From the NCBI GenBank assembly GCA_034336665.1, contig JAPFBE010000002.1, forward strand, positions 18,330,906 to 18,394,905: a stretch of 64,000 bases of DNA, written 5' to 3'. The notes beneath the pieces are model-generated. The model saw nothing but the letters and a program-made list of their open reading frames with translations. It searched no databases and was not told where the DNA came from. The stretch is from Luscinia megarhynchos (lineage: Eukaryota; Chordata; Aves; Passeriformes; Turdidae). This document shows positions 14,301 through 25,629 of the stretch, piece after piece. How positions within the stretch are numbered: position 1 is the first letter of the stretch; each line of letters starts with the position of its first letter. Made by a program: the position numbers and the translations under genes.

Positions 14301-17300
14301 GTAGAAATTGACCATTTATGTAGCAGGTTCTTTTCATGTCTGTGCATAGACTTGCCAATTACGGTTCTCTTTTCTCAGTCAGAGATGTTAACCTGTGCTG
14401 CTTTTATCTCAGGATCTCTGCCCAGGTTTCTAAAGTGATTTGTGGTCATTTGAGATCTTCCTTCATTTTTGTCACTTGTTCCTGGGAGGAAGAGTGGCCC
14501 TAATAGGAAATGTCTTGCTATTTATAGACTGTCTCAGTGTTATGTCTCCTGTGGTTACATAAAGGAGGCAGCACACTGTCTATTTACTCTACTTTTAGAC
14601 CACCTGTCTCTCAGCTTGATTTTCTTACCACTGATTTGCTGCTGAGAACTTTTGTCTGATTTCTTTTAGATTACTTTTTTACAGTTGCATTATACTGATC
14701 ACTAGGATCTTGTCTAGCCTTTATTTATTTTATTTTTTTTTTTGCATGGCTTAGAGTCCTGGTTCAGAACATTTAGTCTGATGTGGCTGAGTGGGATTGG
14801 GGATGCTTTCTATAGGATCCAGAGCTTGGGCTGAGGCTGGGGGCCTGATGCAAGCCTCTGTCTTATGTGCTATAGGAACAGGATGCAGCTAGAGCAATTG
14901 CTTGTGACCAGCAATTGCAACTTACTCCTGGGTACAGGAGATGGCTACACTTTCTCAGTTGTCCACCTAAACTTCTCTGTTGCATTAATCACAGTTATAT
15001 TAACCCATATTTTTTAGCTTTAGTCAGATTTTTACTGCATTATAGGAGAGGATCTGATAAACAGCAAAGTAAAAATGGGTACTTGGCTCCTCTTTAAATG
15101 CTCAAACTGAATTCTAATTTTTTGTTGAGGAGAGGACGTTAAGTTCCAGAAACAAATTGTGAAGTACTTGGTTAAAATTCTTTTAGCATCCTTATATTTT
15201 ACTTGATTCAATCCTAATTCACTGATAACATCCTAGAGTCTATAATAACAACATTAGAAGTGAAATCCTCACCCTCTTGAAGCCAACAGGCAATCCTTTA
15301 TCCAAGATTTTGTACTTTTTACCTCACTGTGGCTCCTGTTATCTCCCAAATGGAACATCCTCTGATATCTTCAGTGGAGGAGGAAATACCAAAGGGATTT
15401 CTCAGACTGGAGGGGCATCTGGGCAGTATTCCTCTGAAATAGCTGAAGAGTATGGGCAGTTGCCTAATATCAACTCTGCGTTTGATGCCATTATAAATTT
15501 GTTATGAGAAGGTTTGGTGGGAATAGGTCTTGTCAAATACTAACAAGTCTGTATCCTCCTGGGTAAGAACAGTTGGCAGGACACAGATGAAAAACAGAGT
15601 TATGCTCTGCCCATCTAGTTATGGTTCACAGTGAAATGAATTAGGGACAAAGCTCCCTTCTCCTGAAAAGGTGATCAGCACCTTGGGCACCACTCAGTGA
15701 GCTCAGTAAGGACAGTGTCTTCTCTGAAGCAGATGTGGACTAATGTACTTGGATTGATTCTTCTGACCTATAGATTTTGGGGCTTGACCCCAAACACTTT
15801 AAATTCTTCTTTTTGCAAACTGCTGGATTATGAAGTGCATCAGCAGCAATGCAGATGGTGTATCATGGGCTGATGCTACACCTGCAGTAGCCTCTGGAAA
15901 AAGGCAAGGCAGGGCGTTGTGATGGCAGTTGTGAGTTGCCTCAACTTTAATCTGATAGAGCAGTAAGGGAGAAAGGAACCTGGCTTCAAACAAGGAATCT
16001 TATTTAATTCTTGCATTGTTTCCACATTTGTGTAATCTTTTCATCTTCCATGGCTGTGTCCAGGAGAACAGAAGAACACTCTAAGTGGTGGGACCTGACC
16101 TTTATGATCTCTGGCTCGTGCTTCTCAAGCTGTGAGTTCCTCCTGAATGAATTTACCTCTGATCTTTCTGTTCATGCCAAACCAAAGGAAGTGACAGAAA
16201 CAAATGACTCTAAACAAATGCATATTGTTAGCGAGGCCAGTGATGTGCACAGTAAGAAGCAACATTTAACTGGCACATGCCAGCAGACAAATTCATCATA
16301 CTTTGAATTCACTCAGACTGTGCCTCAGTGTTAAGGCATCCCATGCTGACTGAGACCTGTTGAGGGAACAGAATTCACTTATGCAATAAATTCTTACTAA
16401 AACGAAGGCAGTACCAATATCTAATTAAATATTTTCTTAATGTGTTATACCCGTTTAAAGAATGTGAGGCCTGACTTTAGTCCCCTGGGAGCAGGCCAGT
16501 AAAGAATAGCATTACAAATATTTATTTACTTCTCTTGTCCCTCACCGGCTTTATTTTAATGGGTGTGCAAAAACGCATGAAAGCTACAGGCGAAGGAAAA
16601 GCCCCCAGGAAAACCCTTTGTAACTGCATGAATTGGAAAAACAAACTCTAGGGTGCTCATTTGCCATGAATCCCTTTTCAAATCACGTGCGGAAAATGAA
16701 TGAGGCGTCTGTGAATCTAATTCCCTTTGTCCCGGTTGTAAAGCAGATCAGCACAATAGGCGAGGCACACGGCCAGCAAAGCAAGAGGTGGAAAGCAGGC
16801 ACCATTCAGTGAATTCATTTTCAGTCAATTCCAGTGTCGCTTGCTCCTTTTCTTCTCTACAGATTTCAAGAACAAACAAAACCCTGTGATCCCTGAGAAA
16901 TGCCTCTGGTAAGGGCTGCTGCTGAAGTCTCGCTAAGCACAGTGGCAATGGCAGAGAACATGAATCCTTCCTACTGTCAGGCTGGGTCCCTTGACGTTCC
17001 AAATGGGAGGACAAAAAGCACATCACCACAGCCTCATCGCACATTAGGAAAGCACAGATCAGTACATTGAAGAGCCCGTTTCATCCCAGGGGTAAAAGAG
17101 GTAAAGACCAAAGGGCTTCCTATTTTTATTAACCTAACTTCAAGATAAAAATCTTAGTAATCTCTTTCATGCTAAACTGGGTTTTTCACAGCAGTTTATT
17201 ATTCTGAATTAAGTTACATTATTTCCTCTTTATTATCTTCTTAGATAATGTTAGATTTGTGCATGTGTGAACCAAAACCAGCTGTACTTGAAAAACTAGA

Positions 17301-17560
17301 AATATTTTAGATGTGAAACCCAGTGCAGGTTTGGGAGTGTTGCCCTTCCATTCACTGCCTGCTTATAAGCATCACTCACTGCATAAGAACAACTCTGTTC
17401 AGCGGCTAAAAGGAAAATGGAAATGTAAAGAAGTCTCACCACAGCTTTTGTAATATATTTCCAAGTTGTCCTCTTTGCAGACTGTGTGCGTAGGCCATTC
17501 TGTGCTGGCATTGATGTAGAGCAGGACTAAGATGAAAAGAAGAGAATTTGATGTCTTCAT
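2207..17560 (-). CDS. LY86: LY86 (MD-1) gene, exons 1-3 of a partial gene; 3' exons off the left edge
   Basis: MD-1 is a small secreted glycoprotein of the ML (MD-2-related lipid-recognition) family. It binds the ectodomain of CD180 (RP105) and tunes lipopolysaccharide responses of B cells and myeloid cells; chicken MD-1 was first found as a v-Myb-regulated gene. Three exons were joined by reading the minus strand: 17560-17440, 3796-3710 and 2335-2207 (121, 87 and 129 nt). All junctions are GT-AG and phase 1, giving 112 full codons plus one base. Diagnostic motifs are WPTHTVC (residues 22-28), SCD-P-QQDF (39-46), THTFDIR (58-64), the IKEL element (73-76) and FCGKKKG (106-112). Cysteines 28, 40, 53, 97 and 107 suit ML-fold disulfides. 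The family is about 160 residues long, so roughly the last 50 are missing. I searched 1-2206 for them and found none. No frameshift or stop interrupts the visible part. Confidence 0.93.
2336..3709 (-). other. LY86: LY86 intron 2
   Basis: A 1374-base intron with donor GTAAGT at its high-coordinate end and acceptor TGTAG at its low end. It contains no recognisable repeat. The overlapping open frames between 2661 and 3580 (up to 122 codons, both strands) lie in its more GC-rich part and look like chance frames. Confidence 0.85.
3710..3796 (-). CDS. LY86: LY86 exon 2
   Basis: The acceptor CAG (3799-3797) precedes ATCCCCAGCAAG. With the G left by exon 1 this makes Asp41, giving the MD-1 string SCD-PQQDF. 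The exon continues with LSIDHC, THTFDIR and AAIVL and ends at CTA A, followed by a consensus donor GTAAGT (3709-3704). The 87 nt preserve phase 1 on both sides. It supplies early beta strands of the ML fold and Cys53. The frame is invisible to a simple ATG-started scan because the exon has no in-frame ATG. Confidence 0.93.
   Translation of the reverse strand: MPSKILLSALTIVLILQPTPLTSELQLS
5121..5170 (-). repeat. Possible CR1 3'-end scrap
   Basis: GATCACAGAATGA followed by GTTGAAAGGACCTGGAGG resembles the reverse complement of the CR1 3' end, which normally reads as repeated ATCACAGAAT-type units, then a GGTTGGAAAGGACC-like stretch. The match is short and diverged, and flanking sequence does not extend it clearly. 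Confidence 0.35.
8054..8100. repeat. Polypyrimidine (CT-rich) tract
   Basis: Forty-seven bases almost wholly C and T, with imperfect CCTCC and CTCCC units. It lies inside LY86 intron 1. Such tracts arise by slippage and can form triplex DNA; no function is implied. Confidence 0.85.
10211..10282. repeat. T-rich tract with (TTG)n
   Basis: Runs of T broken by GTTG, then about five TTG units, then more T. It could be the decayed oligo-A end of an old minus-strand insertion, but no retroelement body is recognisable beside it. It is simple sequence inside LY86 intron 1. Confidence 0.85.
14721..14743. repeat. T-rich low-complexity tract
   Basis: TTATTTATTTTA followed by an uninterrupted T run. Simple sequence inside LY86 intron 1. 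Confidence 0.75.
16440..16800. promoter_or_regulatory. CpG-retaining block in LY86 intron 1, candidate enhancer
   Basis: The block begins 640 bases downstream of exon 1 in the direction of transcription. It keeps about ten CpG dinucleotides in 360 bases (CCCGTT, CACCGG, AACGC, GGCGAA, CACGTGCGG, GGCGTC, CCCGGTT, GGCGAGG and others), while the rest of the intron has almost none. It includes a perfect CACGTG E-box at 16684-16689. Sequence texture like this often marks conserved non-coding DNA. Enhancer activity is inference; no protein frame convinces. Confidence 0.35.
17440..17560 (-). CDS. LY86: LY86 exon 1 (coding part): signal peptide and N-terminus
   Basis: The ATG at 17560-17558 is the first in-frame ATG and sits in a strong Kozak context (ACC before it). 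An open frame continues upstream only to a GTG at 17587, which I do not accept as a start. Residues 1-19 form a typical signal peptide: Lys2, then the hydrophobic core LLFILVLLYI, then small residues before the Glu-Trp-Pro. The mature N-terminus then carries WPTHTVC and YYKSC, both hallmarks of MD-1. The exon ends in AGC TGT G followed by the donor GTGAGA at 17439-17434, leaving phase 1. The 5' UTR starts directly upstream, and its transcription start cannot be fixed from the sequence. Confidence 0.93.
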
Positions 17561-17800
17561 GGTGGTGGTGGTAGTTTGCAGGATCACTTCTGTCCCTTGC
17601 TAACACTCTGGAGGGGGGGTGTTCCTTCCTTTCTCCAAGGGACACGGGACTTACAGCATTCGTGCCTTCAGAAGGGTTAAGGGAGCCAGTGCAGCCTCAG
17701 CTTCCCACAATGTGGTATAAACAAGAGGCTAATCAGAATTGGAGGGTGTTATTTCCGTGTACTTAGACTTCTGCTTTCTGCTTGATGTTAAACTAATGAC
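17561..17800 (-). promoter_or_regulatory. LY86: LY86 5' UTR and proximal promoter
   Basis: This is the 240 bases upstream of the LY86 start codon. Seen directly: an ACC triplet run abutting the ATG; a purine-rich AAAGGAAGGAA element near 17625-17640 (PU.1/ETS-like on the minus strand); TTTATA at 17721-17716 (only a poor TATA match in this orientation); TGTGGT at 17711-17716 (the RUNX core, plus strand) inside the near-palindrome CCCACAATGTGG; and ATTTCCG at 17751-17757 (an ETS core). RUNX, ETS/PU.1 and C/EBP-type inputs would suit a myeloid and B-cell gene. That regulatory reading is inference from short motifs. Confidence 0.5.
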
Positions 17801-20800
17801 AAATGAGCTAATCACACCTACTCGCTGCCCAGCAGAGTCCTGCCTTGGTGCCTGCTGGAACAATGCAGCAACATGTTTATTTCTTCTCTTGCTGCCAGTT
17901 TCTTCTCTGGAAGTCAAAGCATTTGGGACAAGACTTCAGACAGGCTTATTTTGCAGCCTTCTGGCTGAAAAAAAGTTGCAATCCAAATTGCCCCATCTTA
18001 ATCACACAAAGTCAGCCCAAATTTTGGAAGATGAACAGTTTGGTCTCTGTTTTTCCTAGTAACAAATCTGTCGTCTGGAGAGAAAGGAGGTGTGTCTGAT
18101 AAAGCTGACACCACATAAGCAAGTCTTGAAATTTTTGGGAACGAATTCTTTCTGCTTGACTATGCTAAATCCTTCATTTACATTTATTTTGTTCAGTGGT
18201 TTTTGGGAATATACAATTTAGCAGAATACCCGGTTGGGTAAATCTAGACTTAATTTTTTTCCTCCTGTCTTCCTGGTTACTTAATGGCCCTCTAATGAAA
18301 ATGTACATTTGTTATTTGCACTAGCTCTTTTAAAGCTGTGTTTTATGCAGAAATTAGTGGCTGGTGCAGATGGCACAGATTGATCAGTAAGGGAAGGAAG
18401 GAAAGTTCCTTCATCTCCAGTAAAATTCTCTGATTCAGTTTAAGATCCAGGGCTGGAATAGAATTTCAAAATGTAGTTGCCAGAAAGGTCTTTTTCTGGA
18501 CAGAGCACCAATTGGAAAAATGCTACAAGCTGAATTCAACCCTAAAGCAAATATCTGCAATAGTCTTCTCTGAGCTCAAGACCAGGAGAAATTGGGCATA
18601 ACAGAGTTGTGTAAAAGATCACTTTGGCCATCTCAGTCTTTCTTGCTCTGAAGGCTGAAAGTATAATTTGCTGGGCCACTGAGTAAAGCTGAACAGGGGA
18701 AAACTTATGTTGTTTAGTAAACAAGAAAACACCTAACAAGATAATTATGAAATAATGCTAAATGGCAGAGCTATTCTTCAGGCAAAAACCCTGGCCTCAA
18801 TAAAGGTAATAAAAGTAATCCCACAGATTAAAGAGGCAGCCAAGATTTCAACCACGATGTATTAAATTTAAAAGCCAATTCAGTGCAATCCAAGAGACCT
18901 TGCTTAAAATAATGAGGCTCAGACTTGCTTCATATTTTTGGATGCTATCATAATGGTAAATTTTATGTCCAGGGCCAGAGTGAGAATCCAGGCAACTGTC
19001 CTTAGGCATGGAACATACATGAGTCACATAATGAGATCTGAATTACAGATCTGGTTTGACTGGGCTTGGGTTGTACCCTGCAGATAGTTGACAAAAGCAA
19101 GAGCAATTGAAAAGGGAATAGTAGGGAGAGATAATGTCTAGGATTACTGTAATACATTTAAAGTAAAATCACATAAAATAGAAGTCTCTTCCCACAAAGC
19201 TCTACAAAGATAGTGAAAATTGTATATAGCAATATATTACAAAACACAAAGTACTTCAGATCAGGACCTTAAGACCATAACTTCCAGATTTTTCTTTTTT
19301 TTTTAGGAAAGACATCATCATGGTCTTTCACTTAAAATGTTAGGCTAATGCTCAATAGCAATGAACAAAGCAAACGAAAAGATAGGATAAATGCTTCAAA
19401 GAGAGACCTACTGGGGATCATTCAATAAACAAACCGAATCAGGATCAGGACTTTTCCTGAGATGAAAACCATTGGAAGTTGAAAAAATACATGGGAGAAA
19501 GCAAAACTGCTTGGCCTGCTTTTACTCTGCTCTGCATGCCTGCTTGTCCAAACTGCTGGCAACAAGTTACAGGTTAAATGGAACTTTGACCTGGACTAGA
19601 ACAGTTTTCCTGGACAATGGGCTTTTCTTTACCAGCCTTCCCTCTGCCCACCCCATCTGATTGGAATAGTGTTGCCATTGGTTGAGGCTTTTGAAGTCTG
19701 ACTCCAAGCAGTCCTCTTGGCAGAAGTCTGTTTCTCTGCAGATGTCTCAGTGTCTTTGCCTTGCCTTGTAGAGATTTTGGTCTAAGAACAAGTAGACAGC
19801 TTGGGAACATGGAACAACACTGGACTTGTGGGATACAAGCCTTCCTGCTTCACTGGAAGCAGGATGCCAGGGGTAGATGTAGCAGAAACCAAATATGACT
19901 TTGTAGCTGAGCTTGAGAGCTCTGATATACACAGGCACTGTTTCCCCGTCTGGTGCATAGACTCTCTCTTGCTCTTTTAAGACAGCTTTTTAATTCCTTT
20001 TTTTTTTTTTTTTTGGCAGTGCTCCTGACACTGACTCAAAATGACAAGTCACAAGATTTTTTTGTGAGTGCGAGGTTGGAATGTGTGTCTCAAGCAGGTT
20101 TTGGGTAGCCAGTGTTCTGAGGGGAAACAGCCACGATATAACTAATGTTTTGGAAAGCCATGCTGTCACTTCCACTTTGTCCCACCATGTTGTTCTTTCT
20201 CAGTGGGAAGGGAATTTTACTTGGAGTGGTTCAAGTTTTACAGCGTGTACTGCAGACACTGTTTCACCATTTCATTCCCTGTGTAATCCTTGTATCTCCT
20301 AGAAAGAGCTTTATTACCAACTCCATATGTTCTGAGAACTACTTTCCCTTCAAACAGCCGAAGCCTGTGGGATGAGAAACTACATCTAAATGAAGTGGAA
20401 TCAGTTCTGGCAGAGGGAATTCTGTTTTGGCACATTGCTTATCTGGCCAACAAGTTTCTTTATCTGCCTGACTAAAGGTTTTGACCATGGAGATAAACAG
20501 CTCAAAAATGTCTGCAGAGAAAGTTATTTACCTAGAGGGGCAGTGGCTTCATATATCTAGAGGACCCTTGACCTTGATCAGATGTTTTTGACATATTAAA
20601 GAATGAAAAAAATCTCTTGTTCCCTATCAAGAAGATTATTTCATCTGTAATGTAATTGGGAAGAGTAAAGAGGTACAAGGCACGCTGGTAAACAGATAAT
20701 GTGACTTTTGCCAAGATAGTTATAGGCAAGTTGTTTTCCCTATCTTCTCAGCCAAGTACTTGTGTTTGAAAAACTTTTCAAATGTAGTCCTGGATAGTGC

Positions 20801-22249
20801 TTCACACCTCAGCAATGGCGTTTCCTCTTAAGAGCATGTTTATTTAAGGATTTTTTTTTTTTTTTAATTGAGCAAGTCCAGTATCAGGTGAGCCCTAACC
20901 AAAGTTTAAGTTCTTTCTTTCAATCCAAAATCTTTTTTTCTTGCCTTTGGCATCTTTGCATGCCTGTATCATACAATGAAATGTTGCCAGAGGGAAAACT
21001 TCATATTGAAAGCTTCGGTGATTTATCTTCCTTTCTCTTGCAATTCACTCTGAACAAAAGCTCCCTGCCTCATATTTCTCAGCATGGATCTCCTTCTAGT
21101 CAAAGACATTGAGTGAAAATTTCTCAGCAAACAGACAAGACTTTCCAAAGGTGATACCTTTTCTCTCCATAGAAATGAAATTGTCCTACTGTGTCTGTAA
21201 TAGTGTATTTAATATTTTAGTCCAAAAAGAACAGGACCCAGAAAGGCAATACAAGCTAATGTGCCACCCCCTCACCCCCCTTCCAGCTGTACCTGAGAGA
21301 AGGTGAGTTGTGTTTTCCAAGATTTCCAGTGCTGGGGATGTTAGAGGTGCTGTGCCCTCAGCAGCATGCCTGAGGGGGCTCATGCACCTTGTAAGTCCTG
21401 CCAGGAGCAGAGAGCCTGAGGCCCTAAAGGCTTCTTCCTTCTCCAGGGCATGAAAGTTTCTGGGATCCACCAGCCCTTAGCTGCCAACCCAGCACCTGGG
21501 GTGGGAACTCAGCTACTCCAGTCACCTCTTGTCTATTCAAGTGCTCCAAGAGCAAACCAAGGGGCTGACAGAGTTGCAAAGTGACAAAACTTGATGCAAG
21601 CAGGACTTGCAGATGGGGCTGTTGCTCTGTGATTTTTGTAACCACTGTAAAGCTGAGCTTTGCTGAGTCCTGGCATGCTCTCAACACAAGCTCTTAATGG
21701 CTGCCTGGGGCTGAGATGCTTTTCAGAACTGTCTGCTCTTCATGGAACACTGGTGCTGTTTGGAATATATAGAATAAGACTACATGATTTAATACAGGAC
21801 AGCTTTTAATTTCACTTTGACACCTTATATGGTAGTAGACTACATTCTTTGCTACCTTTTTAATTTTAACAACTCATTTTTAAATTAAAGCTTTAAGGAA
21901 ATAGAGTAGTCAGTAGTATGGAGAAAGGAAAAAACTTTCTTCTCTTTATCATTTATATTAAATGTTCAGAAAACTAAGTTTGTATGTTGTTACAACTTTT
22001 AAGGACTCCATCTGGAGTCTACAGCCTGTGTTACAGACTAAAGTTTCCTGGCTCATCTGCTGCCAAATGGAGAGGGTGTGTGCTTGCACCAACATACACA
22101 CCTTAGGCTGTGCAGCTGTAATAGATATGTGCAGTGTAAAGCCTTTCCCTCTCATTAAAAACTAGTCTTTCCTGGAGTAAACTGGTGGGCAGTCATGGAA
22201 AAATGGTGAAATTAGGCTGCTGTCATGAAACAGCTATGTTCCTCATGTT
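17801..22249. other. Intergenic stretch upstream of LY86
   Basis: No gene or recognisable dispersed repeat. It contains T tracts at 19998-20014 (17 T) and 20851-20865 (15 T), and short open frames up to 106 codons that look like chance. A weak exon-like segment at 21222-21301 is discussed under findings. Confidence 0.6.
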
Positions 22250-22643
22250 CCACAGAAATGATCAGGGGGATAGAACACCTCTCCTGTGAGGAAGGGCTGA
22301 CAAAGCTGGGATTGTTCAGCCTGGAGGAAACAAAGTTCCAGGTACATCTTATTGCAGCCTTTCAATAGTTAAAGAGGGCTTACAAGAAATATTGGGGCAG
22401 GGTTTTTAATTATGCCTGTAGGAATAAGACGAGAGTTACTGCTTCGAAACTATAAATTTGGATTAAGTACAAGGAAGAAGTTTTTTTTCTGATGACGTTG
22501 GTGAAACACTGGAGCCTGGAAACATTCAAGGCCAGGTTAGATCTGGCTCTGAGCAACCTGATCCTGTTGAAGATGTACCTGCTTATTGCAAGGGGTTAGA
22601 CTGGATGACTTTAAATTTTCCCTGAACCATTCTGTGATCCTAG
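22250..22643 (+). repeat. CR1 LINE 3'-end fragment
   Basis: The plus strand follows the avian CR1 3' region in order: GAACACCTCTCCTGTGAGG, GCTGGGATTGTTCAGCCTGGAG, TTGCAGCCTTTCAATA, a diverged middle, ACATTCAAGGCCAGGTTAGAT, GAGCAACCTGATC, GGTTAGACTGGATGACTTTAA and the terminal CATTCTGTGAT. The middle carries small indels and many substitutions, so this is an old, 5'-truncated, immobile copy. Confidence 0.92.
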
Positions 22644-25629
22644 AGCAGGGAGGTGAGTCTTATATACGATCCTCTGCCATTTGTTTGCATGCAAGGAGAA
22701 AATGCAAGACAAGTTTGTTCTGGTGCTGTCTGGAGAGGACAGCCATGCTTGTGATGCACCTAAGGTGATATATGTCCATGAAAAGTGAGATTGACTGAGA
22801 GTTTGGGATGTTATTCTTGGACTAGTGTTGTCATGTTTGTCAACTTGTCCTCAGTGTGCACCTTTGCATAAGGAAGTGAGAAGGAGGAAGGAAGACTTAG
22901 AAACATAGAGCAGAGACAATGACACGTGCATACATTTATTTGGGGTTTGCATCACATGGTCATGATGAAAATGTATGTGGTCTAAGGCTGAAAAGGAATT
23001 CTGGCCTTGGAGTTGTAGGCTCCAAAGTCATAGTCAGGATAAAAGTGGCAAAAACAGCTTTGGTGCAAAGAAAAAAGTATTCATTTACTTCTGCCTCTCC
23101 TCAGTTCCACCAACCAGTCTCAGTAGCTGTGCAGAATTATTGCTGTGCCAGTTAGGTTTTGAGGTTGGTAGGAATTTTCGAGTGGATACTGTTCTCCTTA
23201 GAAAATACCACTTCACTGAATTCAAAGCTTCTTATGAAAGTGCTAGTACAATACTGTGGAAATGTGCCTTACCAGAAGAGGAATTTTCTGAGCACCAGGA
23301 GCAAGCACTGCAATTAGAAAAAAGCTCCACTTACAGAATAGCCTGTATAAGTTAAGGGACATTTTTACTTCTTGAGAGCTGGAGCTCGAAAACATGGGGA
23401 CTTCTCCTGGGCTAAGAGCTCTGACCTGCTTTGAAGGTGGCATCTTGTGCAGATGAAGCTCAGAATGGAAGAAGCTTTGAAACCTCAGCTTCAAAGGAGT
23501 GAGAAAAGGTGTTTCACACTGCTATATTCTCCCTTCCATGAACTGCCTCTCAGGACATGGCTTTGGTGAGGCACTTTCAATTAGGTATGGAAACAGCCTT
23601 TGGTTTAGCATGAACTTGGCAGGTGTCATTATGTCAGAAGTCAGTCTCTCATGTGTTACTTCATGACAGTGCTTGTGAGCAGGTCTTCAGCCAGGCAATA
23701 TGTTTAAATTGGTGTTGAATCAGGATCACAGTGGATCAATGGCCTCTGTCAAAACTCAGTGGCCCTCCTGGACAGACTGAATTTGTTTGCCAACACTGAG
23801 GTGCTGGAGTATAATTTTGGATCAGTGCAGATCAGTGCACATTAGGCAGTAAGGACCAGCACACCAGGACAGTTGCTTTGAGTCATGTGGTATCTGTCCA
23901 TTTTTGCAACTCTGGTAGAAATGTTTCTCCATTTGTGGTGTAAATGTTTCTCCATCTTGGCTAATGCAGTTTCCTCTGTGTTCATGGGGAAGTGACTCTG
24001 TAGAATAAGCTTAATTTCCTGCCTAGGAAATGCTCAACAGTGTCCAAACACTCCTGGGACCTTGTGATAGAGCAGACTCAGCCAAGGACTAGTTAATGTT
24101 TGATCCAAGGAGCAGAGTTCCTAGCTCTACAGACAAATTCTGTTTGCAGGTGACTCAACAGAGCAGGAAGTGGATATCTATGGGTATCAAGTATCTACAG
24201 CCAATGCACACAGTGCAGTGGTATGGAATTTCATAGTTGCACAAGTATTGTGTTGGGGAACTTGGCAACTCAGCAGGGTTTTGGTTTGAACAGTCATCTG
24301 CAAGCAGGGATAAATGTCCAAATTAGCTGCCCTTGTGCTTCTGGATCACCTGGCACTGATAGTCTTCCTTTCCTAAATGATCCAATTGATTGCTGCAGAG
24401 ACCTGATGTGAAATCTTTAAAAATGGTCTCATAATCGTTTGCTGGGAGATATGTAAAGAAACGTCGGTTCAGAGAGAGAACTGTAAAAAGGAGAGCAACT
24501 GAAAGTGGAATTCTCTTACCAGACATTGTGAGCAAGCAGCTCAGCTCTTCCAGGCAAGAAAGCAAGGCTTAAATTAGGCAATAATTTGGGATTTCATTGA
24601 CCTACTATGCCATTTGTTCCATTTTGGCACCTGAGTGTTCCCTAACCTATGTTTCTCCTGTCCTTTCTGACTGATGGGTGGGGATGTTGGATTTGTTGGG
24701 ATGCATGCTAAAAAAGGAGGCAAAGGAACTACAGCTGAAGAAAGACTAAGTTGAAAATGGATTCTCATGGATTTAAGGAGTGAATTTCAGACTGGTCAGC
24801 CTACTGCCAGAAAGTTGTGAGTCTGATGCAAATGAATTTCATAGCTCTGCTGACACTCTCCCAGCTACATTCCTCCAGAAGTATGCTAAGGGAGCTTGCA
24901 GTTGCTTTCAGCAAAGCTATTCCTGAGTTTATCCTGCTGTTCTCTGACTGTAGAAACACAGGTTTTCTGAATGTCCCCTAGCCATCAGCACAATGACAAC
25001 AAGGAGGTTGCTTTCTCAGTGACTTCTGCTGTTTCAAATGCTGCTTCAATGAAAGACATCATTCCCTCCATGTTGAGCATTTCTGTAATTGTGCACAGAG
25101 AGCTTGGCTGCTGCAACTGCATCTAAGGCGGACAGAAAGGAGTGGGGGAGTGGGAGAGAGTGTAGGAGAAGGACATGCTACATCCATCCATTCCTTTGGA
25201 CCTCAAGACAGAGGTGATACAGGGGTGGCTTCAGCTGAGGTGCAGGGTTCAGACTTGCTGAAGTGTGAGTTCTCTGTCTCTCAAGAGTGCCAGTGCAGCG
25301 AGTTATTCTCCATGCTGCTACCTCAGCCAGGCATTCCAGCAGGCACAGGCTGCTGTGGATTGCATCTGATGTGAGGGTGGGATAGAACTGAGTGCAATCT
25401 GTGACGGGAATTTGCCAACAAGGCAGCAATTATAGATATGGGATTATATGTGTGATGGACCATTGCCACTTCAGTAATGTTTCTAGAGAGAATGACAGGA
25501 GCCATTTTAGGATGAGGCTGCAGCTCCCTGCTCTGTGTCAGGGATCCTTCCATAGCTGTACGAGAAGATTAAGAAGTCCAGAAGCAGACAGCTGTAATCT
25601 GTGCGTTACTCCTGGTTCCTGCTGAGACA
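22644..25629. other. Intergenic stretch between two CR1 copies
   Basis: No gene is recognised. Small local duplications occur: AAATGTTTCTCCAT appears twice within 23918-23955, and GATCAGTGCA twice near 23820-23840. Nothing else stands out. Confidence 0.55.

Larger units (their letters stand above)
3797..17439 (-). other. LY86: LY86 intron 1, 13.6 kb
   Basis: A large first intron between donor GTGAGA (17439) and acceptor CAG (3797). It holds a weak CR1-like scrap near 5121, a polypyrimidine tract (8054-8100), T-rich tracts (10211-10282, 14721-14743) and a CpG-retaining block at 16440-16800 close to exon 1. I see no other convincing exon. A good-looking donor on the minus strand at about 11273-11268 has no matching acceptor or frame. 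The rest is unremarkable AT-rich intron. Confidence 0.8.

Noticed and set aside
17441..17587. Longer LY86 start at 17587
   Set aside because: The codon there is GTG; the first in-frame ATG is at 17560 with strong Kozak context and a proper signal peptide.
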